A stretch of DNA of 64,000 nucleotides from Pyxidicoccus trucidator (GTDB taxonomy: Bacteria; Myxococcota; Myxococcia; Myxococcales; Myxococcaceae), in assembly GCF_010894435.1 (NCBI RefSeq), contig NZ_JAAIXZ010000023.1, positions 62,001 through 126,000 of the forward strand, read 5' to 3'. Position numbers and translations under genes: made by a program. The notes under the pieces were generated by a model, which saw only the letters and a list, made by a program, of their open reading frames with translations, was not told the origin of the DNA and searched no databases. Of this stretch, positions 42,719 to 52,768 are shown piece after piece. The number at the start of each line of letters is the position of its first letter. Within the stretch, counting starts at the first letter, position 1.

Positions 42719-42979
42719 TCACGCGTCGTCGCGGCCCAGGTTGACGACGGCCTGCAAACGCGCCAGCACCGCCTGGGCGCCCTGGTGCAGGTGCGTGCCG
42801 TCCCACAGCGCGGGTGTGGTGTGGCCACCCAGCCGGAGCCAGTCGGATTCCGCTTCGCGAAACGCCACGTTGCGGAAGACGACGCGGTCCTCCAGCGCGT
42901 AGTCGACGATGTAGCGCCGCGCCTCGGCGGAGGGCGGGTCGGCGATGCGGTGGAACAGCTCCAGCGTGCCGGACGTCAT
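42719..42979 (-). CDS. Glutaredoxin/thioredoxin-fold protein with degenerate active site
   Basis: The 86-residue protein follows the thioredoxin-fold order (TLELFHRIADPPSAEA, a helix, FRNVAFREAESD, then TTPALWDG with the cis-Pro and GTHLHQGAQAVLARL). The active-site C-x-x-C is missing, so it cannot act as a dithiol oxidoreductase and may bind a partner instead. Its ATG overlaps the nsrR stop by four bases, making it the last gene of the NO operon. Confidence 0.65.
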   Translation of the reverse strand: MTSGTLELFHRIADPPSAEARRYIVDYALEDRVVFRNVAFREAESDWLRLGGHTTPALWDGTHLHQGAQAVLARLQAVVNLGRDDA

Positions 42980-43422
42980 CCCGCGCGGGCGGGCAGGAAG
43001 AAGTCCGCGAGGTCCGGACGCGAGCGGCTCACGAGGTCCGCGAGCGTGTACCGGTCCAGGATGGCGAGGAAGGCCTCGCGCGCCTCGGCCAGCACGCCCT
43101 TGAGGCCGCACGCCGGGGCAATCGGGCAGGTGTTGCGCGCGGGCTCGAAGCACTCCACCAGGTGGAAGTCCGGCTCGGCGGCGCGCAGCACCTGTCCCAC
43201 GTTGATGTCCTTCGGCTCGCGCCCCAGCGTCACGCCCCCCGCACGCCCCGCGCGCGCGTCCACGAAGCCCTGCGCCGCCAGCGTCTGCACCACCCGCACC
43301 AGGTGGTGCTTGGAGATGCCGTACGCGTCCGCCATCTCCTGCGTGGAGACGGGCCGCCCGCGACGGGTGGCGAGGTAGAGCAGGACGCGCAGCGAGTAGT
43401 CGGCGTGGAGGGTGAGGTGCAC
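42976..43422 (-). CDS. nsrR: NsrR-type nitric-oxide-sensing Rrf2 repressor
   Basis: The 148-residue Rrf2 protein has the winged helix (LHADYSLRVLLYLA, then HHLVRVVQTLAAQGFVDA) and, uniquely in this window, the Cys triad C-x7-C-x5-C (VECFEPARNTCPIAPACGLK) that holds an NO-sensitive iron-sulphur cluster. Spacing matches NsrR. It sits in its own target operon, and the NsrR-like palindrome at 44863 fits autoregulation. GTG at 43422 starts the domain; longer frames are rejected as non-family sequence. Confidence 0.88.
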   Translation of the reverse strand: MHLTLHADYSLRVLLYLATRRGRPVSTQEMADAYGISKHHLVRVVQTLAAQGFVDARAGRAGGVTLGREPKDINVGQVLRAAEPDFHLVECFEPARNTCPIAPACGLKGVLAEAREAFLAILDRYTLADLVSRSRPDLADFFLPARAG

Positions 43423-43424
43423 GG

Positions 43425-44429
43425 TCAGCGGACTCCAACAGCGGCGTTTCCTGAAGCTCCCGCCTGGGGGGTGCTCGGCAGGAACGCATCCGCGTGGAGT
43501 TCCTTCAGCGAGAGCCCGGACAGGAAGAGCTTCTTGCGAAGGGATAGCACCAATCCGGGGTCTCCGCAGAGCCAGGCCCGCCAGCCTGTCGGCTTCGGGC
43601 ACTCGGCGCGGATGAGCACGTCGAGCGGCCCCTCGGCGATGTCCCGGCTGCCGCCCGCCAGCACGCCCGGCCGGTACCGCACCTGGGGGTGGCGCTCCGC
43701 CAGCTCGCGCAGCTCGTCGAGGAGGTAGAGCCCCTCCGGCACCCGCGCCCCGTGGAACAGGTAGATGGGACCGGTGTGGCCCGCCTCCAGGGCATCCCGG
43801 ACGATGCCGTACAGCGGTGCCAGCCCCGTGCCGGTGCCCGCGAGCAGCAGCGGCTGCTCGGGACGGCCGGGGACATAGAAGCAGGTGCCCGCGGGGCCCT
43901 GGAGGAAGAGCCTGTCACCCGGCCGCGCCTCGCCGGCCAGCCAGCCGCTCATCGTCCCGCCCGGAAGGAGGCGCACGTGCAGCTCCAGCGAGTCCTCGCG
44001 AGGCAGGCTCGCCAGCGAGTAGCTGCGGGCGAGCCCGTCCTCACGCACCAGCGAGACGTACTGCCCCGCGCGGTACGCGAAGGGCGTCTCTGGCATCAGC
44101 CGCACCCGCAGCACGTCCGGGGACAGCATCGCCAGCGAGGTGAGTCGCGCCGGCACGCGCAGGGCCTCCGCGCCCGCCACCTCCAGCTCCGTGCCTTCCG
44201 GGAGCCGGCAGGTGCACGCGAGGAAGTAGCCCTGGGCCACGAGCGTGTCCTTCAGCCCCACGCGCGCCGCCTCCGGCACCGCGCCGCGCTCCGCCTTCAT
44301 CAGGCAGGACTGACAGGCCCCCGCGCGGCAGGAGTTCGGCACGGACACGCCCTGCCGCAGCAGCCCGTCCAGCACGCTCTCGCCCGACTCCAGCGGATAC
44401 CACTGCGACTCATGCTTCACCTTCGCCAT
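43425..44429 (-). CDS. [2Fe-2S]-FAD-NAD(P)H oxidoreductase (ferredoxin reductase-like)
   Basis: The 334-residue protein has an N-terminal plant-type ferredoxin domain (C-x4-C-x2-C in NSCRAGACQSC and the fourth Cys in FLACTC), an FAD domain (A-R-S-Y-S-L-A-S) and an NAD(P) domain (LLAGTGTGLAP). It should pass electrons from NAD(P)H through FAD and the iron-sulphur cluster. Between a truncated haemoglobin and nsrR it probably reduces that haemoglobin, giving a split flavohaemoglobin for NO oxidation. The gap to the haemoglobin gene is 16 bases, and to nsrR two. Confidence 0.88.
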   Translation of the reverse strand: MAKVKHESQWYPLESGESVLDGLLRQGVSVPNSCRAGACQSCLMKAERGAVPEAARVGLKDTLVAQGYFLACTCRLPEGTELEVAGAEALRVPARLTSLAMLSPDVLRVRLMPETPFAYRAGQYVSLVREDGLARSYSLASLPREDSLELHVRLLPGGTMSGWLAGEARPGDRLFLQGPAGTCFYVPGRPEQPLLLAGTGTGLAPLYGIVRDALEAGHTGPIYLFHGARVPEGLYLLDELRELAERHPQVRYRPGVLAGGSRDIAEGPLDVLIRAECPKPTGWRAWLCGDPGLVLSLRKKLFLSGLSLKELHADAFLPSTPQAGASGNAAVGVR

Positions 44430-44445
44430 GGCGCGCTCCGTGTCC

Positions 44446-44829
44446 CTAGCGGTTGAGGACGTCCGCGCGGGCGCCCTCGGCGATGGCCAGCACCCGCGCC
44501 ACCAGCGGCGCCGGCACGCCCAGCTCCTCCAGCGTCTCCTTCAGGTGCCCCGCCACCGCGTCGAAGTGCAGGTCATTCAGCCCGCGCTTCACCAGGGGCG
44601 CGTGCCCCGCGCGCATGTCCCGGCCCGAGTAGTTCGCCGGCCCTCCCGTCACCATGGTGAGGAACGCCTTCTGCTTGGCCGCCTGGCGCTCCATGTCCAC
44701 GTCCTCGAAGAAGTGGCTGATGCGGTCGTCCGCCAGCACCTTCCGGTAGAAGACCTCCACCGCCGCCGCCATCGCCGGCTCCCCGCCAATCTGCTCGTAG
44801 ACGCTCTTCTCCGCTGCAGCCGTGGTCAT
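44446..44829 (-). CDS. Truncated haemoglobin (group I type)
   Basis: The 127-residue globin has the family's short two-on-two layout: YEQIGGEPAMAAAVEVFYRKVL at the start (with the B-helix FY), then a K-x-K-A-F segment and H-x-x-L-V-K-R-G-L-N-D with the proximal His (AGHAPLVKRGL). Truncated globins of this kind convert NO to nitrate or bind O2. It is first in the operon and is preceded by the NsrR-like operator. Confidence 0.85.
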   Translation of the reverse strand: MTTAAAEKSVYEQIGGEPAMAAAVEVFYRKVLADDRISHFFEDVDMERQAAKQKAFLTMVTGGPANYSGRDMRAGHAPLVKRGLNDLHFDAVAGHLKETLEELGVPAPLVARVLAIAEGARADVLNR

Positions 44830-44862
44830 GTGTTGCTCCTCGCGCCCGGGTCCGGGCGCTCA

Positions 44863-44885
44863 ATGATGCATTATGAATGCATCTT
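44863..44885. promoter_or_regulatory. NsrR operator upstream of the NO operon
   Basis: GATGCATT-ATG-AATGCATC (44865-44883) is a perfect 8-3-8 palindrome, and with the flanking bases (A, T and TT) it differs by one base from the classical NsrR site AAGATGCATTTnAAATGCATCTT. It lies 34 bases before the globin start, on the promoter side. It is also a striking AT-rich island in GC-rich DNA. Confidence 0.82.
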
Positions 44886-45131
44886 AAATGCCATGGCTTC
44901 CCGGGAGCGGAAGCGAGGAATGTCGCCGCGCAGGAGTTGCGCCGCGAGCGCGGAAGCCCCGGGACGTCCCGCAGGACTTGCGCCGCCTGGCAGGGGAGCG
45001 CTTCCCGGAGCGACCAGGCGTCGAAGCGGGCCCCTGTCATGGGGGCGCCGGGCCTTCGCGCGCCGCTGCCTGCACTGAAGGGAGCGCCGGGCCCACGTGG
45101 CGGGCCCTGGACGCGGGGTGAAGCGGAAGGG
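44886..45131. other. Gap between the NO-operon operator and atpC
   Basis: No gene recognised. It must hold the NO-operon promoter and the end of the atp transcripts. A GGGCCC-ACGTGGC-GGGCCC inverted repeat at 45089-45107, 25 bases past the atpC stop, is a weak terminator candidate. Confidence 0.4.
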
Positions 45132-45542
45132 CTAGCCGCGGGCGACGCTGGCGGCGCCGATGCGGGCCGCCTCGCGGCGCACCGTGGCCTGCTCCAGCTC
45201 GAAGCGCGCGTCCTCGGCGGACAGGCCCTTCATGCGCTCCTGCGCCTCGGCCATGCGGCGGCGGGCGCCCTCCACGTCGATGCCGGCCACGGGCTCGGCC
45301 GCGTCGGCGAGCACCAGCACCTTGTCGTTGCCCACCTCCACGAAGCCGCCCGCGACGAAGTAGGACTCGCGTCGGCCACCGTCGATGAGCGTCAGCGGAC
45401 CCGGCTCCATCAGCGACAGGAACGGGGTGTGGCCCGGGCGCACGCCGAACAGGCCCCGGCCGCCGGGGACGACGGCCTCGTCGGCCTGCACCGACAGGAT
45501 GCGCTTCTCAGGGGTAACAATCTCCACGGTCAGCTTGGCCAT
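45132..45542 (-). CDS. atpC: F1F0 ATP synthase epsilon subunit
   Basis: The 136-residue protein has the epsilon fold: MAKLTVEIVTPEKRIL at the start, VPGGRGLFGVRPGHTPFLS, and V-A-G-G-F-V-E-V in the beta domain, then a C-terminal helix pair. It couples rotation of the central stalk and inhibits ATP hydrolysis. It is third in the order atpG, atpD, (secreted protein), atpC. Confidence 0.93.
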   Translation of the reverse strand: MAKLTVEIVTPEKRILSVQADEAVVPGGRGLFGVRPGHTPFLSLMEPGPLTLIDGGRRESYFVAGGFVEVGNDKVLVLADAAEPVAGIDVEGARRRMAEAQERMKGLSAEDARFELEQATVRREAARIGAASVARG

Positions 45543-45563
45543 GAGGCTCCTCGAACTACCGCA

Positions 45564-46124
45564 TCAGAACGTGAGCTGCTGGGTGGTTCCACCCACCGGC
45601 TCGAACTCCACCACCCCGGCATCCGTCAGCCGGGGCCCCTTGCCGGGGATGCCGAGCGTGCCCTCCAGCCACTTCAAGTGGTGGGTGAGCTGGCGCACCT
45701 CGGAGAGCTGCCGCGTGGAGAGCAGCTCCGTCAGCCGCTTCTCCTGGAGCCGGTTGCCCTTGCTGTCGTACTGCGCCGCCACCACCACATTGGCCCACGC
45801 GGGCGGCCCCTTGGGCTTCTTCTTCCCCCGGGTCACCGGCGCGGGCGCCGCCTTGCCCTTCTCCACCAGCGACCACAGCACCCAGACGCGCTCGCCGTCG
45901 TTGGAGACGAAGTAGAAGTCGTCCAGCGAGCCCAGGCACTTCGGCAGCGACCAGGCGGGACCACTCTCCTTCGTCACCTCCAGCCGGCAGTTGCCCGGCG
46001 CGACTTCCACCAGGTGCACGCTGAAGAGCCCGTTGGCGCTCACCCGGGCCCTCCCCTTGCGCTCCTCCGCCAGGGCGGGGAGCGCCAGGAACAGCAGGGC
46101 CAGGGCAAGCACGTGGCGACGCAT
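45564..46124 (-). CDS. Secreted protein of unknown function inside the atp cluster
   Basis: The 186-residue product has a clear signal peptide (VLALALLFLALPALAEE) and a beta-rich body (FSVHLVEVAPGNCRLEV, DDFYFVSNDGERVWVLW), with two cysteines that could pair. It shares no motif I recognise. It lies 34 bases after atpD and 21 before atpC on the same strand, so it is cotranscribed with the ATP synthase genes although it is exported. GAGGTGACC before the ATG at 46124 is a good RBS. Confidence 0.7.
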   Translation of the reverse strand: MRRHVLALALLFLALPALAEERKGRARVSANGLFSVHLVEVAPGNCRLEVTKESGPAWSLPKCLGSLDDFYFVSNDGERVWVLWSLVEKGKAAPAPVTRGKKKPKGPPAWANVVVAAQYDSKGNRLQEKRLTELLSTRQLSEVRQLTHHLKWLEGTLGIPGKGPRLTDAGVVEFEPVGGTTQQLTF

Positions 46125-46158
46125 GGTCACCTCGGGAGAGAGTGCGAAGCGGGACGAC

Positions 46159-47909
<1,751 letters not shown>

Positions 47910-48794
47910 TTACTTCAGCGCCTCGGCGCCGGAGACAATCTCCATCAGCTCCTTGGTGATGACCGCCTGACGGGTGCGGTTGTAGGTGAGCGTCAGGCTG
48001 CCGATCATGTCGGACGCGTTGGAGGTGGCGTTCTCCATGGCGCTCATGCGGGCGCCGTGCTCGCTGGCCACGCTCTCCAGCAGCGCGCGGTAGAGCTTGA
48101 TGTTGACGGCCTGGGGCACCAGCCGGTCCAGCACCGCCTGGCGGTCCGGCTCGTACTTGAAGTCCACCAGCGCGGGGGCGCCCTCGGCGGGGGCCTGGTC
48201 CGCGGCACCGAGCGTCTGCAGCGGCAGCAGCTGCACCACCGAGACCTTCTGGGTGATGGCGGTGACGAACTCGTTGTAGACCATGTGGACGGCGTCCACC
48301 TCGCCATTGAGGTAGCTGGCGACCAGCTCCTCGGCGATGTCCGCGGCGGCGCGGTAGTTCAGGCGCTGGTAGAGGCCGCCGAAGTCCTTGCGGATGGCCT
48401 GGCCGCGGTTGCGGAAGAAGTCGTTGCCCTTGCGGCCCACCGTGGCGAGCTGGATGCGCTCCAGCGCGGTGTTCTCGTAGAGGAAGCGGTTGGCGCGGCG
48501 GATGACGTTGGAGTTGAAGCCGCCGGCGAGGCCACGGTCCGAGGTGAGCAGGACCAGCTCCACCTTCTTCACCGGGCGGGCCACGAGCAGCGGGTGGGTG
48601 AGGTTCTCCCCACCGGAGCGCGCCGACAGGTCCGCGATGATCTGGTCCAGCATCGTCGCGTAGGGGCGCGCGGCGAGGATGGCGTCCTGCGCCTTCCGGA
48701 GCTTCGCGGCGGACACCATCTTCATCGCCTTGGTGATCTGCCGCGTGTTCTTCACCGAGCGGATGCGCTTGCGAATGTCACGAAGGGACGCCAT
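47910..48794 (-). CDS. atpG: F1F0 ATP synthase gamma subunit
   Basis: The rotating central stalk. The 294-residue protein starts [27 protein letters not shown]-like, has [15 protein letters not shown] and ends with the family's [20 protein letters not shown] motif. Normal length. No atpA or atpH precedes it; instead a response regulator gene points away from 49029. The alpha and delta subunits must be encoded outside the window. Confidence 0.95.
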   Translation of the reverse strand: MASLRDIRKRIRSVKNTRQITKAMKMVSAAKLRKAQDAILAARPYATMLDQIIADLSARSGGENLTHPLLVARPVKKVELVLLTSDRGLAGGFNSNVIRRANRFLYENTALERIQLATVGRKGNDFFRNRGQAIRKDFGGLYQRLNYRAAADIAEELVASYLNGEVDAVHMVYNEFVTAITQKVSVVQLLPLQTLGAADQAPAEGAPALVDFKYEPDRQAVLDRLVPQAVNIKLYRALLESVASEHGARMSAMENATSNASDMIGSLTLTYNRTRQAVITKELMEIVSGAEALK

Positions 48795-49028
48795 GGGACC
48801 GGGAAGCTCCTGTGGGACGTTTCAAGCCCGCGTCGCCCAGGTGGGACAGGGGACAGCGGCGGGGCCCCCTATATAGGCGGGGCGGGGGCCGGTCAACGGC
48901 GGCATGCCTGTCCCGGGTCGGCGCCGGGTCGGCCGGGGCAAAGCAGGCGGGCAGGCCCCCAGGGGACTCCCGGTGGTGGGTGGCTGACTTACCTTGAAAG
49001 GGTGTTCATGCCCCTCGGAGAGCCTTCC

Positions 49029-49451
49029 ATGCCAGCCTCCAGCGGACCCCTGCTCATCGTCGAGGACGACGCGGACATCCGGGAGGCCCTCCAGGGGTAC
49101 CTGGAGCTCCAGGGCTACGAGGTGCGCGCCGCGAGCAACGGGAAGGAGGCGCTCAAGTACCTGGAGACGCCGCCGCGCCCCTCGCTCATCCTGCTCGACA
49201 TGGCCCTGCCCGTCATGGACGGCCACCGGGTGCTGACGGCGCGCAAGGCGAACGCGACGCTGGCCGGGGTGCCCGTCATCATCCTGTCGGCGGGCATGGC
49301 GGCGATGAACCCGCGAGACAGGGCCGTGTACGCGGCCAACTACGACGTGGCGGCCTTCCTCAAGAAGCCGGTGGAGCCCCGGCTGCTGCTGGAGGTCATC
49401 GAGCGCTTCTCGCTGAAGTCGTCCGGAGCCCAGGCGGGCACGTCACCCTGA
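49029..49451 (+). CDS. Single-domain response regulator
   Basis: The 140-residue protein is a bare receiver domain: acidic pair in LLIVEDDADIRE, phospho-acceptor in LILLDMALPVMDG, T/S position in VIILSAGMAAM and the Lys in FLKKPVEPR. There is no output domain, so it relays phosphate to a partner. GGAGAG seven bases before the ATG at 49029 supports this start over 49008. It is divergent from atpG and has no cognate kinase adjacent. Confidence 0.88.
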   Translation: MPASSGPLLIVEDDADIREALQGYLELQGYEVRAASNGKEALKYLETPPRPSLILLDMALPVMDGHRVLTARKANATLAGVPVIILSAGMAAMNPRDRAVYAANYDVAAFLKKPVEPRLLLEVIERFSLKSSGAQAGTSP

Positions 49452-49499
49452 GACAGTGGGGCGTCTCGGCCCTTTCCCGGGACGGTGCGTCGGAACACA

Positions 49500-50177
49500 A
49501 TGGACCTTCCACCGGTGTTCTCGGGGTCCATGAAGCCAGTCGGTGCGAGCAGGGTGTGGGTGCGCAGGGGCCTCCTCGCGCTGGTCGTGTTCGGCCTGGG
49601 CCTGCTTGCCCTCTCGCACCTCGTGCGGGTGAGCTACGAGGACCGCATCGTCCCGCTGGCGGGAGCGCCCGAGGCCCCCGTGGCCCTCGTCTTCGGCGCG
49701 GGGCTGGCGCCGGGCGCGGTGCCCTCACCGGTGCTCGCCCAGCGGCTGGACGCGGCCATTGCCCTGTGGAAGCAGGGGAAGGTGCAGGCGGTGCTGGTGA
49801 GTGGGGACCAGTCGAAGCCCTTCCACCACGAGACGCGGGCCATGCGGCGCTACCTGCTGGAGCGCGGCGTGCCCGAGTCGGTGGTGCAGGGAGACGAGGC
49901 GGGGCTGTCCACGTACGACAGCTGCCTGCGGGCGTACACCGTGTTCGGGGCGAAGCGGGCGCTGCTCGTCACGCAGCGCTTCCACCTGTCGCGGGCGCTG
50001 TTCATCGCCAACTCGGTGGGCATCGACGCGTGGGGCGTGGCGGCGGACGAGGGGCGCTCGACACCCTGGCGGTACACGGTGCGCGAGACGCTGTCCCGGG
50101 TGCTGGCGCTGGCCATGGTGCTGCTGGAGGTGGAGCCCGTCTACCCCTCCGGCCGCGCGGCGCTCCCGCAGCGCTGA
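49500..50177 (+). CDS. SanA/YdcF-like (DUF218) membrane protein
   Basis: The 225-residue protein has one N-terminal membrane helix (GLLALVVFGLGLLALSHLV) and a DUF218 domain: VALVFGAGLAPGAVPSPVLAQRL, LVSGDQSK, E-T-R-A-M-R-R-Y-L and LLVTQRFHLSRALF. This matches SanA-like proteins, which affect envelope permeability. Function is otherwise unknown. Start among 49485, 49500 and 49530 is uncertain. Confidence 0.8.
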   Translation: MDLPPVFSGSMKPVGASRVWVRRGLLALVVFGLGLLALSHLVRVSYEDRIVPLAGAPEAPVALVFGAGLAPGAVPSPVLAQRLDAAIALWKQGKVQAVLVSGDQSKPFHHETRAMRRYLLERGVPESVVQGDEAGLSTYDSCLRAYTVFGAKRALLVTQRFHLSRALFIANSVGIDAWGVAADEGRSTPWRYTVRETLSRVLALAMVLLEVEPVYPSGRAALPQR

Positions 50178-50290
50178 GGCCCGGGCGAGCGAGGGCAGGC
50201 AGGCGGGCACCGAGAATTGCGGCGGCTCCTGCTGGTTCTCATTGTTGACTCGAAAGCAGCCGACCCACCGCGCTTTCTCGAGGAGAGGCC

Positions 50291-50563
50291 ATGCGATTCA
50301 AGAAGCTCGGTTCGGAGGACGTAGGCGAGTCGACCTCGCGACGTCACATGAACCCGGATACCGGTGAGGAGGAGATCAACATCACCGACCAGGACATGGC
50401 GGCGACTCCGCCGCTGGAAGATGAGCCGGACTACCGCGACATCCTCCCGGACCAGATTCACGAGTTCCGCCGAGGCGACGAGGAAGAGGAAGGGCCGGAG
50501 CTGACAGCCCAGCCAGAGGACCGCATCAGACCCATCCGCCGCGACCAGCTCCCCGAGGGGTAG
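50291..50563 (+). CDS. Small acidic protein of unknown function
   Basis: The 90-residue, highly charged protein (glutamate and aspartate-rich, for example GDEEEEGPEL) has no hydrophobic core and is likely disordered. A strong GAGGAGAGG sits before the ATG, which argues that it is a real gene. No family recognised. Confidence 0.6.
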   Translation: MRFKKLGSEDVGESTSRRHMNPDTGEEEINITDQDMAATPPLEDEPDYRDILPDQIHEFRRGDEEEEGPELTAQPEDRIRPIRRDQLPEG

Positions 50564-50779
50564 CCGCGCTGCGGACACTCCACGGGCCCGTCGCCCACGC
50601 CAGGGAACGCCACGAGCAGGCTGCGCGGCGCGGCAGGGGTACGCGGCTCCGTGGAGCAGAGTGAGAGGGATGCCGGGGTCGTGCGCCGGAGACTGGTGCA
50701 CGGGCCCGGGACGGCTCCGCGTCGACGTTGGAGCCCAGCGCAGGAGTCCGGAGGCGGCGCCTCCTGACGAAAGTTTCCA
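50564..50779. other. Gap with no gene between the acidic protein and the H1-like gene
   Basis: No recognised feature other than the terminator hairpin at its right end. Confidence 0.4.
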
Positions 50780-50810
50780 AGGCCGGGCGCCGATTCTCCG
50801 GGCCCGGCCT
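50780..50810. terminator. Bidirectional terminator hairpin
   Basis: Perfect 9-bp stem AGGCCGGGC / GCCCGGCCT around a 13-base loop, 14 bases past the minus-strand gene's stop; on the minus strand it is followed by TTGGAAACTTTCG, a loose T-tract. It could also stop transcription of the small acidic gene. Confidence 0.55.
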
Positions 50811-50823
50811 TTCGACTACCTGC

Positions 50824-52377
50824 TCAACGACCGAGAGCCCTGGCTCCCTTCTTCGTGGGAACCTTCTTCGCAGGAGCCTTTTTCGCCGCAGCCTTCTTCG
50901 CGACCGGCTTCTTCGCCGCAGCCTTCTTCGCGACCGGCTTCTTCGCCGCAGCCTTTTTCGCCGCAGTCTTCTTCGCAGGCGCCTTCTTCGCTGCGGCCTT
51001 CTTCACCGGGGCAACCTTCTTCGCAGGCGCCTTCTTCGCTACGGCCTTCTTCACCGGGGCAACCTTCTTCGCAGGCGCCTTCTTCGCTGCGGCCTTCTTC
51101 GCTGTGGCCTTGCGTGCTGCCGGCGTGCCCGCGCCCTTCTTCGCGGCGGCTTTCTTCGCAGGAGCCTTCTTCGCCGCAGCCTTGGTGGTAGCCGCCACGG
51201 TCTTGCTCGCGGGAGCGGTCTTCGCAGCAGCAGTGGGTGCCGTAACGACCTTCTCCGCCGCAGGACCAGCAGGCGCCTTCTTCGCGGCGACCTTCTTCGC
51301 CGTAGCGGGCTTCGCGGTCGCAGCCTCCCGCGCGGCAGGCTCGGCAGCGGGTGTCCCGGTGGTCACCTCCGTGACGGGAGCAGACTCCACGCGGGCCCTC
51401 TCCGTGGCGGGCGCCTTCGCCTCCGCGCGGGCCTTCTTCGCGGCGGCCTTTTTCGGAGCGGAGGGCGGCACCGCCGGGGCCTCCGAGCCCACGGGCGCGG
51501 CCTTCTCACTCGCGGGAGCCTCCGCACCACCACTGGGGAGCAGGACACCCGCGCCACCCATGGCCTCGGAGCGAGGCTCCGCGCGGCCCACGGGCTTCAC
51601 CTTCGCGGCTCGCCCCTCGCCGATGGGGCGCACCGGCTTCTTGGCCTCCGGCTTGGGCTTCCTCGCACCGAAGGGCCGCTCTTCGTCGCGCTTGCCGGCC
51701 GAGTACTCGTCGTACTCGTACGCGAGCTCGCGCACCTCCCCCGTGTCCTCCTCCCCGGCACCGGCCGCTCCCTCCTCCGTGTCGGCCTTCTCGAACGGAC
51801 TTGCCTCCTCCTCGCCCTCTCCGTCACCAGCCTCGGCGCCGGACAGCGCGCCCTGGAGGACGGCGTTCATCGCGCGCGCGAAGGTGCGCTCACCGAAGCT
51901 CTCCACCTCCGCCGGAGGGACGAGCACGTCGAGCATGTCCTTCAGCGAGCGGTACATCCGCAGCTCCTGCTTCTCGCCGTCCCAGGTGCCGTAGACCCAC
52001 TCCTCGTCACCCAGCGCCTCGACCCAGCCGGGCAGCGGCCCTCCCCCATCTCCCTGCTCCACCATCGCGGACTTTCGCGCGGTGAAGAGGTGACGGTGGA
52101 GCCCCTTCAGGCCAATGCGCCACACACCCGCGGCGGGAAGGCCCACCAGCTTGAGCCGGGACTTCTCCAGGACGCTCGGCGCCCCCTCGGGCCCATGCAG
52201 GGGGAAGAGCTGCACATCACCGCTGAACTCCCCGCCATTGAGGGCCTCGTACAGGGCACCAAGCTCCTCGGGGAATGGGACACCGCACTCCGTCTCGGCC
52301 CGGCGGACCTCGTCCGCGGGGACACCCGGTGACGCTGCCTTCGCCAACTTCCGCAGTGCCTCCAACCACTCGTGCAT
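50824..52377 (-). CDS. SUKH-domain protein with histone-H1-like Lys/Ala tail
   Basis: The 517-residue protein opens with a SUKH (SMI1/KNR4) domain (about 5-135; G-V-P-F-P-E-E-L-G-A-L-Y-E-A-L-N-G-G). SUKH proteins often act as toxin immunity proteins. A 100-residue acidic linker (DGEGEEEASPFEKADTEEG) follows, then some 250 residues of AAKKAPAKK repeats like histone H1 tails, ending KKGARALGR. The tail should bind DNA or other polyanions. Joining a SUKH head to an H1-like tail is unusual. Single gene. Confidence 0.75.
   Translation of the reverse strand: MHEWLEALRKLAKAASPGVPADEVRRAETECGVPFPEELGALYEALNGGEFSGDVQLFPLHGPEGAPSVLEKSRLKLVGLPAAGVWRIGLKGLHRHLFTARKSAMVEQGDGGGPLPGWVEALGDEEWVYGTWDGEKQELRMYRSLKDMLDVLVPPAEVESFGERTFARAMNAVLQGALSGAEAGDGEGEEEASPFEKADTEEGAAGAGEEDTGEVRELAYEYDEYSAGKRDEERPFGARKPKPEAKKPVRPIGEGRAAKVKPVGRAEPRSEAMGGAGVLLPSGGAEAPASEKAAPVGSEAPAVPPSAPKKAAAKKARAEAKAPATERARVESAPVTEVTTGTPAAEPAAREAATAKPATAKKVAAKKAPAGPAAEKVVTAPTAAAKTAPASKTVAATTKAAAKKAPAKKAAAKKGAGTPAARKATAKKAAAKKAPAKKVAPVKKAVAKKAPAKKVAPVKKAAAKKAPAKKTAAKKAAAKKPVAKKAAAKKPVAKKAAAKKAPAKKVPTKKGARALGR
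50877..51110 (-). repeat. Tandem repeats coding the AAKKAPAKK tail
   Basis: Two repeat types lie in tandem: a 30-bp unit at about 50890-50950 and a 48-bp unit at 50969-51064 that is repeated in full twice and continues imperfectly to about 51110. Such repeats can change the tail length by slippage. Confidence 0.7.
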
Positions 52378-52768
52378 GACCCCTCCACGACATCCAATGA
52401 CACAACCTTACGGCGTGTGTGCCCTCCTGCGCAGTGCGGGTGTTGGGTTTTGATGACACCCCGTGCGGGATGATCCAACCCTGGAGCGCCAAAGCCGCTG
52501 CCCCCCAGGCCACTCGCATGACTGGGACACACACCTGATCCAAACCGCTGGGAGGACGGACGCTCCCCCGGCCGTTCGCCCTGCTTCCGGTCGGTCTGGA
52601 GGGCAACGGCAGGCAACTCCTGGAGCAATGCATAGCCTCCGCCGACCCGTCGGGGCTGCCGCGCAGGGAAGCCTGCCGGGCTTGCGAGGGAAGAAGTCTT
52701 CCACCCGTGGGCGGGAGACCGGGGCATGCAGGCTGCACGGGCCGACGGCACTGCCACGTGGAGGTGAC
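52378..52768. other. 391-bp gap between divergent SUKH-H1 and CotH genes
   Basis: No gene recognised. An open frame leads into the CotH gene from 52463 but reads as unrelated Arg/Gly-rich sequence before the lipoprotein start. The region should carry promoters for both neighbours. Confidence 0.4.

Noticed and set aside
42719-43489. 256-codon minus-strand frame
   Set aside because: Only the last 86 codons, starting at the ATG that overlaps the nsrR stop, look like protein; the rest is antisense-frame sequence of nsrR and the reductase.
50860-51200. Short regularly spaced repeats that might suggest a CRISPR array
   Set aside because: The units are contiguous, have no unique spacers and encode the Lys/Ala tail of a protein in frame.
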